Assembly: GCF_019047785.1 (NCBI RefSeq)
Contig: NZ_CP077290.1
Coordinates: 372,001-436,000 of the forward strand
Reading direction: 5' to 3'
From: Enterobacter cancerogenus
GTDB lineage: Bacteria; Pseudomonadota; Gammaproteobacteria; Enterobacterales; Enterobacteriaceae
DNA length: 64,000 nucleotides
Part shown: one piece after another, positions 35,199 to 46,500 of the stretch
Position numbering within the stretch: the first letter of the stretch is position 1
Layout of the letters: each line of letters opens with the position of its first letter
Made by a program: the position numbers and the translations under genes
Notes under the pieces: model-generated
Database searches by the model: none
Told to the model about the DNA's origin: nothing
Seen by the model: only the letters and a program-made list of their open reading frames with translations

Positions 35199-37375
35199 GC
35201 TACGCCCTCCTGAGCCACCGGTGCGGGTTTCAGGGTGACGGTACGCTGCGGCGTTTTTTGCGCCGCCATTCCGTGCTGGCGCAGGATGGCATCGCGAGGA
35301 CCGTCCATCACAATCTTGCCGTTTTCCAGCACGATAATACGGTCCACCAGCTCCAGAATCGGCAGTCGGTGGGTTGCCACCACCAGCGTACGACGCTTGC
35401 CCAGCCACTGATGAAGATGCTGGATAACGTGCTTCTCACTCATCTCATCCAGCCAGGCGGTAGGTTCATCCAGCAGCAAAATATTTGGCGAAGTGATGAG
35501 CGCGCGCGCCAGCAGCAGCGCCTGACGCTGACCACCCGATAAGCCAGCGCCCCCCTCGTTGATGATGTAGTTAAGCCCCATCTTCTGCTTGCGGACAAAC
35601 TCCAGCGCGCCGCTGTTCACCAGCGCCTGATGGATCTCATCATCGGTCGCCAGCGGGTTGCCCATCACAATGTTGTCGCGTATAGAGCCAAAGAACAGCC
35701 GCGCCTGCTGGCTCAGCAGCTGCATATCCCGGCGCACGTCGGCCGGATCAAGGTGGTTTAGCGCAATGTCATCCAGCAGGATGCTGCCCTGCTGAGGCTC
35801 CTGCATCCCCGCCAGCACCTGCAGCAGCGTGCTCTTGCCCGAACCGTTACGCCCCAGCACCGCGATGCGCTCCCCGGCGCGGATCGTCAATTTGCTGATA
35901 CTCAGCACCGTGAGTTTCTCTTCGTCGTCGTACCAGAACCCGACATCGTTGAGCGCATAGTCGCCGCGCAGATGCGCCTTGTGCACCTTTTTGCCCTGCT
36001 GCGGGTCGTCAATCGGACGCTGCATCAGTTCATCCAGCCCCTTGCGCGCCACTTTTGCCGACTGCCAGCGTGACAGCACGCCCGAGATCTGTGATAACGG
36101 CGCAATGGTGCGCGAGGCCAGAATAGAGGTCCCCACCAGCGCACCGGTGGTCATGTCGCCCGCAATCACCAGATAACAGCCCACCAGCAGAACTACGGCA
36201 TAGACGATGGACTGCACTTCCTGGGTCCAGGTCAGCAGCAGCCCCGTCAGCCAGCGCTGCTTCATGCCGACGCTTGCCGCGACGTCGTTGGTGTTATTCC
36301 ACTGATTCTGGAAACGCTGTTCCGCCCGCATCAGCTTGATGTCTTCGATGCCCTGCACCGCTTCAACCAGCGTTGCGTTGCGGATAGCGGATTCACGCAT
36401 CCCCTCGCTGGAGAGTTTCCCTAGCGGACGCTGTACCAGCAGGCCAGGGATCAGCAGCAGCGGCACGGCGAGCAGCACCACCAGCACCAGCGGGCCGCCA
36501 ATCATCCACAGGATGAAAACAAACAGCAGGAAGAACGGCAGATCGGAGATCGCCGCAATGGTGGTTGAGGTAATCAGCTCACGCACCGACTCCAGTTCGC
36601 GGATCTGCGCGATAAACGAGCCGGTGGATTTTGAGCGCGCGCCGTTTTTAATCCGCAACGCATGGGCAAACACGCGCTCGGAGATGCGCAGGTCGGCGCG
36701 CTTACCGATGACATCGGAAATGTGCACCCGCAGCATGCGCATGATGAACTCGAACAGAATGGCCACCATCACGCCGCCAAACAGCACCCACAGCGTCGCT
36801 TCCGACTGCGACGGCACCACGCGGTCATACACCTGCATCGAGAAAATCATCCCGGACAGCGCCAGCACGTTAGCCACCAGCGCGACCAGCATGATATCGC
36901 TGTAGCGCCGCCAGTCTTTCAGCGCCAGTTGCCAGAACCAGTTTTTCTCGTAGGGTTTGATGTAGTCATCGACGCGGGCATCCGGGGTGGACTCAAGCGG
37001 GCGCAACACCAGGAGCGCTTTTAAACGCGTTCCCAGCGCGTCACGCGTCAGCGTGGTCTCCAGACCACCGTCGCCGCTAAACTGCAGGCTCGCGTTCCCT
37101 TCGCTGTCCATGCGGTTAATGACCGCAATCTGTCCGCCGGTGAACTCGGCCAGCATCGGCAGACGCCATGGATCGAGTGACGCCGTCTCTGCCGCCACTT
37201 TACGCATCCCCAGCCCGAGCTGACGCGCCATCTCCTCCAGCACCAGCTGGCGTGGAGAGTGGCTCTCATGGTTAATCGTGACCCGAACATGCTCCGCCGA
37301 GAAATCAAGCCGATAGTGTTTCGCGATGATAAGCATGCCCTGCAACCAGGGTTCGTACTGCGGATGAGTCTTCAT
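35195..37375 (-). CDS. Type I secretion ABC transporter (BapC/LapB-like)
   Basis: Encodes 726 residues in three parts: an N-terminal C39-like domain (about 1–130) without the catalytic Cys, as in exporters of RTX adhesins; six membrane helices (about 165–430); and an ATPase domain with Walker A GRNGSGKST, signature LSGGQRQ and Walker B ILLLDEPTAWLDE. It drives one-step export of the giant adhesin. It starts 148 bases after the adhesin gene stop, a gap with a strong hairpin, and its stop overlaps the HlyD-like start. Confidence 0.93.
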   Translation of the reverse strand: MKTHPQYEPWLQGMLIIAKHYRLDFSAEHVRVTINHESHSPRQLVLEEMARQLGLGMRKVAAETASLDPWRLPMLAEFTGGQIAVINRMDSEGNASLQFSGDGGLETTLTRDALGTRLKALLVLRPLESTPDARVDDYIKPYEKNWFWQLALKDWRRYSDIMLVALVANVLALSGMIFSMQVYDRVVPSQSEATLWVLFGGVMVAILFEFIMRMLRVHISDVIGKRADLRISERVFAHALRIKNGARSKSTGSFIAQIRELESVRELITSTTIAAISDLPFFLLFVFILWMIGGPLVLVVLLAVPLLLIPGLLVQRPLGKLSSEGMRESAIRNATLVEAVQGIEDIKLMRAEQRFQNQWNNTNDVAASVGMKQRWLTGLLLTWTQEVQSIVYAVVLLVGCYLVIAGDMTTGALVGTSILASRTIAPLSQISGVLSRWQSAKVARKGLDELMQRPIDDPQQGKKVHKAHLRGDYALNDVGFWYDDEEKLTVLSISKLTIRAGERIAVLGRNGSGKSTLLQVLAGMQEPQQGSILLDDIALNHLDPADVRRDMQLLSQQARLFFGSIRDNIVMGNPLATDDEIHQALVNSGALEFVRKQKMGLNYIINEGGAGLSGGQRQALLLARALITSPNILLLDEPTAWLDEMSEKHVIQHLHQWLGKRRTLVVATHRLPILELVDRIIVLENGKIVMDGPRDAILRQHGMAAQKTPQRTVTLKPAPVAQEGVA

Positions 37376-37494
37376 AATGCTACGTCCTGTCCAGTGCGGT
37401 GATTTCGCATCGAAATGATACCTTTACGGAATGATTAAAATTCGAACACTTGTTAAACGAGCCGGCAAATAATCGGTTTAACTGCACGCAACGC

Positions 37495-37518
37495 GCGGCG
37501 GGGATCGCTCCCCGCCGC
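37495..37518 (-). terminator. Strong GC hairpin between the adhesin and exporter genes
   Basis: A perfect 10-bp stem (gcggcgggga / tccccgccgc) with a 4-base loop, 6 bases past the adhesin stop. No T run follows, so it may be an attenuator or an mRNA-stabilising end that sets different levels for adhesin and exporter. Confidence 0.6.
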
Positions 37519-37523
37519 ATCGT

Positions 37524-40500
37524 TTAGGCAATTAACAGCTGATGGTTCGCCAGCAATGTCGCCAGGTCGGTTTGCACCCCGTTCAACGTCACAAGCGTTG
37601 TGGGCGAGAAATTGCCGCCGGTACCGTCCAGGTCAACCTGGATCTCGGTATTGCTGCCGTTTTGCACCACACGGATGTAGTCGGTGATATTGCCCGCGCT
37701 GCTGTCCAGCGTCGCCACGCCGTTCACATAGCTCGCCGAGCCGGTGCCGGTATAGCCGCTACCGGAAAGCAGATCGCGCAGATCGATACGATCCGTGTCC
37801 GCTGTCCCCTCCCAGGTCCCTACGGTGAAGCCGTTCACCACGTCGCTGCCGTTTCCGCCCGTGGCGTCCGACGCGTTGATCAGCTTGTAGAGCAAGGTGT
37901 CGTGACCGCCGCTACCGATGTTGAAGGTGTCGTTGCCGCCGCGTCCTTCGAACTGGTTATCACCGCTGTTACCGGTGAACACGTCGTCGTGGTTCGAGCC
38001 TGCAACCCCTTCAATATTCACCAGCGTCGCGGTGTTGAAGCCGGTGTTTTGCGCCGTCGTCAGCCCCAGATTCACGTTTACTCCCGTGCTGGCATTGATG
38101 TAATCCACCACGTCCATACCGCCGGTGCTGCTCCAGGTATCGTGATCGGACGTCGTCGACCAGCCGCCGGAGCCGTTGTAGGTATAGGTACCCGCTTCGG
38201 CAACGAAGGTGTCGTTATAGCCCGTCCCGACAATCGTCCCGCTGTGGCCTCCGGTGGCGGCTTCTGCGGTCAGCACGTAGCCTTCCTTACCGTTGCCCGC
38301 TTCCAGCCCGTCCCAGGTGACGTTACTGGAGACGCCGTTGGTCGCCCGCACCAGCACCGCGTGGTAGGTCTCATTGGCGTCCAGGCCGTAGAAGCTGATC
38401 AGCGACGAGGAGTCGTTAATCCCCATCCCCGACTGCGCGTTCAGGATCTGGCTGGCGACCAGCTGGCCCGCAGAGTTGTACAGCTGAACGGTGTTGCCAA
38501 AGAAGGCGTTGATCCCTTCGCTGTCGACAATCTTCAGATGCATGGCCGTACCCGGCGCAACGGTGTTGGTGTTGCGCTCCAGGATCACGCTGCCGTTCTG
38601 GCGGAAGATCAGCAGATCCTGCGCGCCGTCCCAGTCGTAGTCGAGCCGCGCCGCGCCGGACACCTGCGTGGAGGTGGCAGTGCTGAACTTCGACGCCGTG
38701 AAGCTTGCCGAGCCCGGCATGCCATCGTTGGTGTAAAGCCATGACTGCCCGCTGTTGGCCAGCTTGATGATGTCCATCTTGCCGTCCATGTTCCAGTCCA
38801 CCGCCACGCTGACGTTACCGACGAATTTGTCCGTGGTCGCGGTGCCCACCGCGGTGCCCGCCAGCAGGTTGCCGGTGCCGTCGTTCAGCATCAGCACGCC
38901 GCCCTGATCGGTGCCGCTGGAGGTGCGGTACATGCTCATGTACAGATCCATGTAGCCATCACCGTTGAAGTCGCCCCAGGTCATGCTGACGGCGTTGGTC
39001 GCCGCGCCAGACCCGTAAGCGCTGTACATGGTGTTGATGAAGTTCTGCCCCCAGGTAAAGGACCCGTCCCCCTGGTTGAACATCGTCGACAGCGCGTAGT
39101 AGTTGTTACCGTTAGTAGTGTGCTGGGCAATATCCACCTTACCGTCGTTGTTTAAGTCAACGCCGGAGGCTTCAATCAGGCTGTTGTAGTTACCCACCGT
39201 CGAGCCGGACACAAAGTTGACGTAGGTCCCGGACTTCGAGCTACCGACCAGCGTCCCATTGTTGTTCAGCATAAAGGTGCTGGAGTCCGGGCCGCCCGCA
39301 TCGCCGACCACGAAGTCCGTGTAACCGTCACCCTGAATATCAATCGCCACCACCGCGCCGTACCAGACCAGCGCCCCAAAGCCGCTGAGCGAAGTCGAGG
39401 TGTAGGTGCCGTCGCCATTGTTAATCAGCTGCTGCATGTAGCTGTAGTTGGTGCTTTCGGCCAGGATGTCGTTCAGACCGTCACGGTTGATATCCGCGTA
39501 CGTACCGGAGGTGTAGGTTCCGGTCATCGTAAAGTTGCTTCCCACCGTCCACGAGTTGCGGCTGTCGGCATTCGCCGACGCGATTTGCTGGTTCGCCGTA
39601 ACCGTCCACAGCCCGTCCGAATCCAGCATGTAGCTCGCAGCGTTCGATGAGCCTGAGCTGGTCGTCGTGAAGCCCAGCGTAATCGCCTCATCATTACCAA
39701 TCACGAGGCTTCCCGTGGTGGTGCCGGTCGAGTTGCCGTTGCCCGCGCTGCTCTTCACCTGCGCCGTCACGTCATAGCTCTTCACGCTCAGTGCATCGCT
39801 GTCCGGGATTTGCAGATACCAGGTGTTATTGTCCGGGTCGACCACCACCGCGCCGCCCGCTTCGGAGGTGTAGGTTTTACCGTTGACGGTAACGACCAGA
39901 TATTCCCCGTTGGTCAGCACCGCCGACACGGTACCGTTCAGAATCGGCGTCGTGTCCGGCGTCGTCTGGGCGGCAATGGTCGCCGTGGTGGTCGGAATGC
40001 TGGTATCGACCTTCAGCACAAAATCATTCGAGTCGGTGTAGTTCCCCGCCACGTCGGTAATACGCAGAACGTAGTTATGGTTACCGTCGCGCAGACCGCT
40101 GTCCTGGAAGTACCAGCTGGTCGCGCCGTTCATGGTGACCTGGCCCAACAGGACCCCGTCGCGATACAGCTGCGCAATTTCACCGGCCGCCAGCCCCTGG
40201 TTCAGGGTGCCGCTGATGAGCGGCGTGGTATCATCCGTCGAGACGTTTTCACCAAAGACCCCGGTACGCTCGCCGTCGGTATCGGTATAGCTGACGATCG
40301 TGCCCTTCGTCACCGGCGGCGTGGTGTCTACCGTCACCACCTGCTGTGCGGTTGAGCCGACGTTGCCTGCCTGGTCAATGATGCGCACCTGATAGGTGTA
40401 ATCATTGTCGGTCAGCGTGCGGGTATCGGTATAGCTCCACTGGGTATGGTTCACCGTAACGTCGATCCAGGTTGCCCCGCCGTCCAGGCTGATCTGCACC

Positions 40501-43500
40501 CGTTCATCGCTGCGCAGCTCGCTGCCGAGCGTGCCGCTCACCGTCAGCGAGGTATCGTTGGTGATGAAATCGCTGCCGGACTGCCCGGTATCGTCACTGA
40601 TGGCATCAATGGTGATGCCGTACTGCGGCGCTTTGGTGTCCACGGTCACCACCTGCGAGGTGGTTGCTCCGACGTTGCCCGCCTGATCCACCACGCGAAC
40701 CTGATAGTCGTGATCGCCATCGGCGAGGGTGCGCGTATCGGTATAGCTCCAGCTTGTGCCGTTAACCTTCGCGTAAACCCAGGTCGTGCCGCCGTCGAGG
40801 CTAACCTGTACGTACTCATTGTTGCCCAGCGCCGCGCCGAGCGTGCCATTCAGGGTGTACGACGTTTGGCTGGTCAGGAAGTCGTTATCATCAAAACCGG
40901 TATCGACGGTGATGTTATCCACGGTCACGGTGATCGCCGCGTCTGGCGCAATGGTATCCACCGTCACCTGCTGGTGCGCAGATTCGCCTACGTTGCCGGC
41001 CGCATCAATCACGCGTACCCAGTAGTCATAGGTCTGGTTACCCAGCGTGCGGCCATCGACGTAATACCAGGTCTTACCGACCACGGTCACGTTCTGCCAG
41101 GTGCTGCCGCCGTCGAGGCTGATCTGCACGCCTTCACCGTCGGCCAGCGTCGCGCCCAGCGAGCCGTGCAGCGTCAGCGAGGTGTCATTGGTCACGAAGT
41201 CGCTGTTGCTCAGGCCCGTATCATCACTGATGCTGTCGATAGAGACGGTTTTGCTGGCGTCCGGTGCCACGGTATCAATGGTCACCACCTGACTGGTGGT
41301 GGCACTGATATTGCCCGCATCGTCGATCACCCGCAGCTGGTAGTTGTAGTCGCCGTCGGCCAGGGTGCGACCATCGACGTAGGTCCAGGTCAGCCCGCTG
41401 ACGTTCACATCAATCCATGTCGTTCCGCCGTCAATGCTGATCTGCGCGTGCTCGCCGCGGCCCAGCGCCGCACCGAGCGTCCCGTTCAGCGTGATTTGAT
41501 TATCACTGGTGATAAAGTCGCTGTCGGACAGCCCGGTATCCTGCGTCACGGCATCCACGGTGATGGTGGTTGCCGCCGGCGCGGTGAGATCGACCACCAC
41601 ATCCTGGCTGTCGGTTGCGCCGACGTTGCCCGCGTTATCGATAACCCGTACCTGATACTGATAAGTGCCGTCGGTCAGGGTGCGGCCATCGGCGTAGCGC
41701 CAGGTCGTGCCGGTGACGGTCAGGTCTATCCAGGTGACGCCGCCGTCGAGGCTGATCTGCGCCTTCTCGTTGTTGCCGAGTTGCGCGGTCAGCGAGCCGT
41801 TAACCACCACGTTTTTGTCGTTGGTGATGAAATCACTCGCGCTCAGGCCGGTATCGTTTTGCAGCGAATCAATGGCAATCCCCATCGACGGCGCAGTCAG
41901 ATCCACGGTGACCGTGCGATCGTCGCTGGCGCTGTTGCCGATGGCGTTGCTGACCTGCGCATGGATGACGTAAGAGCCGCCATCTGCCAGGGCGGTGACG
42001 TCCGCGCTGCCCAGGGTATAGCGCCAGCTTCCATCCGACTGCACGGTGGCAGTATAGGTTTTGCCGTTAAGCGTCAGGGTGACCGTCTGTCCCGCAGGCG
42101 CGTCGGTCGTACCGCTGATCACCAGCGGCGTGCCGTGCTCGGCGGCATTGACGATATCGTCCTGCGCAAAGGCGTTGATGCTGATGGTAGGCACATCGCC
42201 GTTCAGCGTCACGTCGTGCGTTGCGCTGCCCGGGTTACCCGCCTTATCGCTTACCGATGCGGTAACGGTGTATTTCCCGTCGCTCAGGCCGAGGAAATCC
42301 CGTCCCGGCACAAATACCGACCACTTCCCGTCGGCATCCACCGTTGCCTGATAGCTGTGACCGTTAAAGTTGACGGTCACCGTCTGGCCCTGTTCCGCCG
42401 TGGTGGTGCCGCTAATAGTCTGGCCCGCCTGCTGTTCGCTGTTATTGACGATATCATCGCCTGCAACGGCACTGATGGTGACGCTCGGTGCCACGGTATC
42501 TACCGTCAGGCCGTGGGTGACCTGACCGCTGTTACCGGCTTTATCACTCACCGACGCGGTGACCGTCAGCGCGCCCTGGCTGAGGGCGGCCAGATCCGCC
42601 GCCGGGACATTCAGCGTCCAGCTGCCGTCGTTCGCCACGGTAGTGGTATAGGTTTTGCCCCCGAGCGTAACGGTGACGGTCTGGCCTGCTTCCGCGCTGG
42701 ATGCGCCTGTTACCGTCAGCGGTTGCTGCGCTTCTGCCGCGTTCAGAACGTCATCCCCAGCGATCGCGCTAATGCTGATCACCGGTGCGGTGGTGTCTAC
42801 GCTGATGTTGTGGGTCGCCGAGGCGCCGTTCCCCGCGTCGTCCTGCGCAGAGACGGACACCTGATAGTGTGACCCATCGGCCAGCGCGCCCACGTCGGCC
42901 GCCGGAACCGTCGTCGTCCAGCTCCCGTCGCTTTGAATGGTCGCCGTATAGCGCTTGCCGTTCAGGGTAACCGTCACCTGCGTGCCGCTGGCGAACTGCG
43001 CGCTGGAGCCGCTAATGACCAGCGACGTGCCCGCTTCTGCGGCGTTGATCACATCGTCGACCGCGAGGGTGTTGATCGTCAGCGCCACGGCTGCGGTATT
43101 CACAACCACGTCATGCGTCAGGGTGCTGCTGTTTCCTGCGCTGTCGGTAAGGGTTGCACTGATGGTTACTTTACCGTCCGCCAGGGCTGAGATGACGCTG
43201 GCTGGAACGCCCACGCTCCATTTGCCGCTGGCGTCAACGGTGGTGGTGTACTGACTGGAACCTAACGTGATGACCAGCTTGTCGCCGACGTTTGCCCCGG
43301 TCGCCGTCCCGCTGATGATCTGCGCCTGGCTATGTTCCGTGCTGTTGATGATGTCATCGCCCGCCACGGCGTTGAAGCGAATCACCGGCGGCGTAGTATC
43401 CAGCGTAACGGCTTTGTTCGCACTGCCCGGGTTACCCGCAGCATCGCTTACGCTCACCTGCACGGTGTAACCGTTGTCGGCCATGGCAGAGAGATCGCCC

Positions 43501-46500
43501 GCTGGCACACTGACGCTCCACACGCCGCCCTTCTGAACCTGCGCGGTGTAGCTCTTGCCGCCGAGCGAGACGGTCACCGTCTGCCCGACCTCTGCTGTTG
43601 TGGTGCCGGAGATCGCCACACCAGCAGCCGCTTCGCTGCTGTTGATCACGTTATCGCCCGCGACCGTATCGATAGTGACGGTTGGCGCGGTAGCATCCAC
43701 GCTGTACTCGCGGCCTGCGGACGCGCCGTTGCCGTTCACATTGCTGACGCTCACCTGCACGCTTGCATCACCATCTTTCAGGCCTGCGAGATCGGAGGAC
43801 GGCACGGTCGCGGTCCAGTTGCCGTCGGCATCCACTTTCGCGGTGTAGGTTTTGCCGCCGAAGGTAATGGTTACGGTCTGGTTCTCTTCAACGTTCACGG
43901 TACTGCCGGAGAGCACCAGATCCGCGCCTTTCTCTGCGGCGTTAATCACGTCGTCAGAGGCAATAGCATCGATGCTGATCGCCACGGTGGCGAGATCAAC
44001 GGTCACATCATGGCTGATGGATACCGGGTTGCCCGCCGTGCTCTGGCCTGCAACGCTCACGGTAACCTTGCCCGCAGGCAGCGCACTCACGTCGGTAGCC
44101 GGGATCGCCGCGCTCCATGAGCCGTCGGCCAGCACGGAGGCTGCGTAGTCTTTGCCATTTACGGTGACGGTCAGCGTCGTGCCCACCGCCAGCCCGTCGC
44201 TGGAGCCGGTGACGATCAGGTTCTGACCGTGCTCGATGCTGTTGATCACGTCGTCGCCCGCCACGATGTTCACGCGCAGGCCCGGCAAATTCGCGTCGAT
44301 GGAAATCTCACGCTCGCCGGAACCGGTGTTGCCGTGGCCGTTAGTCACGCTTGCGGTAACGGTTAAATCACCGTTGCCCAGCGCGGTCAGCACATCAGCA
44401 GGCACCTTCACCGACCAGCTCAGATCGCTCTGCACGGTGGCGGTGTAGCTCTTGCCGCCAAGGGTGACGGTGACGGTATTGCCCGCTTCGGCATTCGCCA
44501 CCCTGCCGGTAATCGTCTGACCTGCCGCCACTTCGGCGGCGTTGATGATGTTATCGCCCGCCACGGTATTTACGGTGACGGTCGGCAGCGCGGTGTCGAC
44601 CAGCAGTTCGGCCGTGTTGCTGACGCTGTTGCCCACGCCGTTGGTGGCGTTTGCGCTCAGGGTGTAGTTTGCTTCGCCCAGCGCAGCCAGATCCGCCGCC
44701 GGAACCGTCAGGCTCCAGGCCCCGCTGGCCGCCGTGGTGGCGGTATACTGTTTGCCGTTCAGGGTGACGGTGACCGTGGTCCCTGCTGCCAGGTTGGCGC
44801 TGGTGCCGCTCACGGTCAGATCCTGTCCCTTCTCCACCGCGTTCAGGACGTTATCGCCGCTCAGGGTGTCGAAACTCACCGACGGCAGGCCGGTGTCCAC
44901 GGTCACGTTATGGGTGCCGGTCCCGGTGTTGCCCGCCGCATCGGTGACTGACGCAGTGACGGTCACGGTGCCGTCGCTCAGGCCGGAAATCACGCTGGCA
45001 GGTACGCCCACGCTCCAGTTGCCCGCCGCATCCAGCACGGTGGTGTAGGTCTTGCCGCCAATCGTCACGGTAACCTTGTCGCCCGCCGCCGCGCCGGTCG
45101 CGGTGCCGCTGACGATCTGCGCCTGGCCGTGTTCCGTCGCGTTAATCACGTCGTCGCCCGCAATGGCGCTGATGGTCACCACCGGAACGGTGACGTCCAC
45201 CGTCAGGTTGTGATCCACGCTTGCCGGGTTACCCGCCTTGTCGCTCACGGACGCGGTGACAGTGACGCTGCCGTTGCTGAGCGCGCCGACATCTGCGGCC
45301 GGAACGTCCAGGGTCCATGTGCCGTCGGCCCCGACCTTCGCGGTGTAATCCTTGCCGTTGAGGCTCACGGTCACCGTCTGCCCCGCTTCGGCGGTGCTGG
45401 TGCCGGAGACGGTCAGGTCAGACTTCGCTTCTGCCGCATTCAGGATATCGTCTGCCGCCAGGGTGTTAATGGTCACGGACGGCGCGGTGGCATCCACGCT
45501 GTACTCGCGGCCTGCCGACGCGCTGTTGCCGTTTACGGTGCTGACGCTCACCTGCACGCTGGCGTCGCCGTCCTTCAGGCCTGCCAGATCGGCAGACGGC
45601 ACCGTTGTGGTCCACTTGCCGTCGGTATCCACTTTGGCGGTGTAGATTTTACCGCCGAAGCTCACGGTGACGGTTTGCCCGGCTTCAACGTTGGTGGTCT
45701 CGCCGGAGAGCACCAGATCCGCGCCTTTCTCTGCGGCGTTAATCACGTCATCAGAGGCAATGGCGTTGATGCTGATCGCCACGGTGGCGAGATCAACGGT
45801 GACGTCGTGGCTGATGGCGATAGTATTACCCGCCGCGCTGTCGCCGGAGACGCCAATCTTCACGGTGCCTTCCGGCCACGCGCTCACGTCCACGGCAGGG
45901 ATTGCCGCGCTCCAGGTGCCGTCTGCCAGCACGGTCGCGGCGTAGGTTTTGCCATTAACAGTGACGGTCAGTGCCGTACCCACCGCCAGCCCGTCGCTGG
46001 AGCCGGTGACGATCAGGTTCTGGCCGTGCTCGATGCTGTTGATCACGTCGTCGCCCGCCACGATGTTCACGCGCAGACCCGGCAAATTCGCGTCGATGGA
46101 AATCTCACGCTCCCCGGAACCGGTGTTGCCGTGGCCGTTGGTGACGGTCGCCTTCACGCTCAGGCTGCCGTTGCCCAGCGCGGTCAGCACGTCCGAAGGC
46201 ACTTTCACCGACCAGCTCAGATCGCTCTGTACGGTGGCGGTGTAGCTCTTGTCGCCAATCGTCACGGTAACGGTATTGCCCGCTTCGGCATTCGCCACCC
46301 TGCCGGTAATCGTCTGACCTGCCGCCACTTCGGCGGCGTTGATGATGTTGTCGCCCGCCACGATATTTACGGTAACGGTCGGCAGCGCGGTGTCGACCAG
46401 CAGTTCGGCCGTGTTGCTGACGCTGTTGCCCACGCCGTTGGTGGCGTTTGCGCTCAGGGTGTAGTTTGCTTCGCCCAGCGCAGCCAGATCCGCCGCCGGA

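Noticed and set aside
35199..35408. N-terminal extension of the HlyD-like protein to 461 residues
   Set aside because: It lies entirely inside the ABC transporter gene in another frame, and the true start MNDLTRYN overlaps the ABC stop in the usual way.
40446..42872. Long plus-strand frame (808 codons) opposite the adhesin gene, and similar frames at 37542, 45129, 46926, 48504 and 49971
   Set aside because: They are mirror frames of the GC-rich adhesin repeats. The same antisense sequences recur every 1,797 bp, have no ribosome sites and resemble no protein; codon bias of the minus strand explains them.
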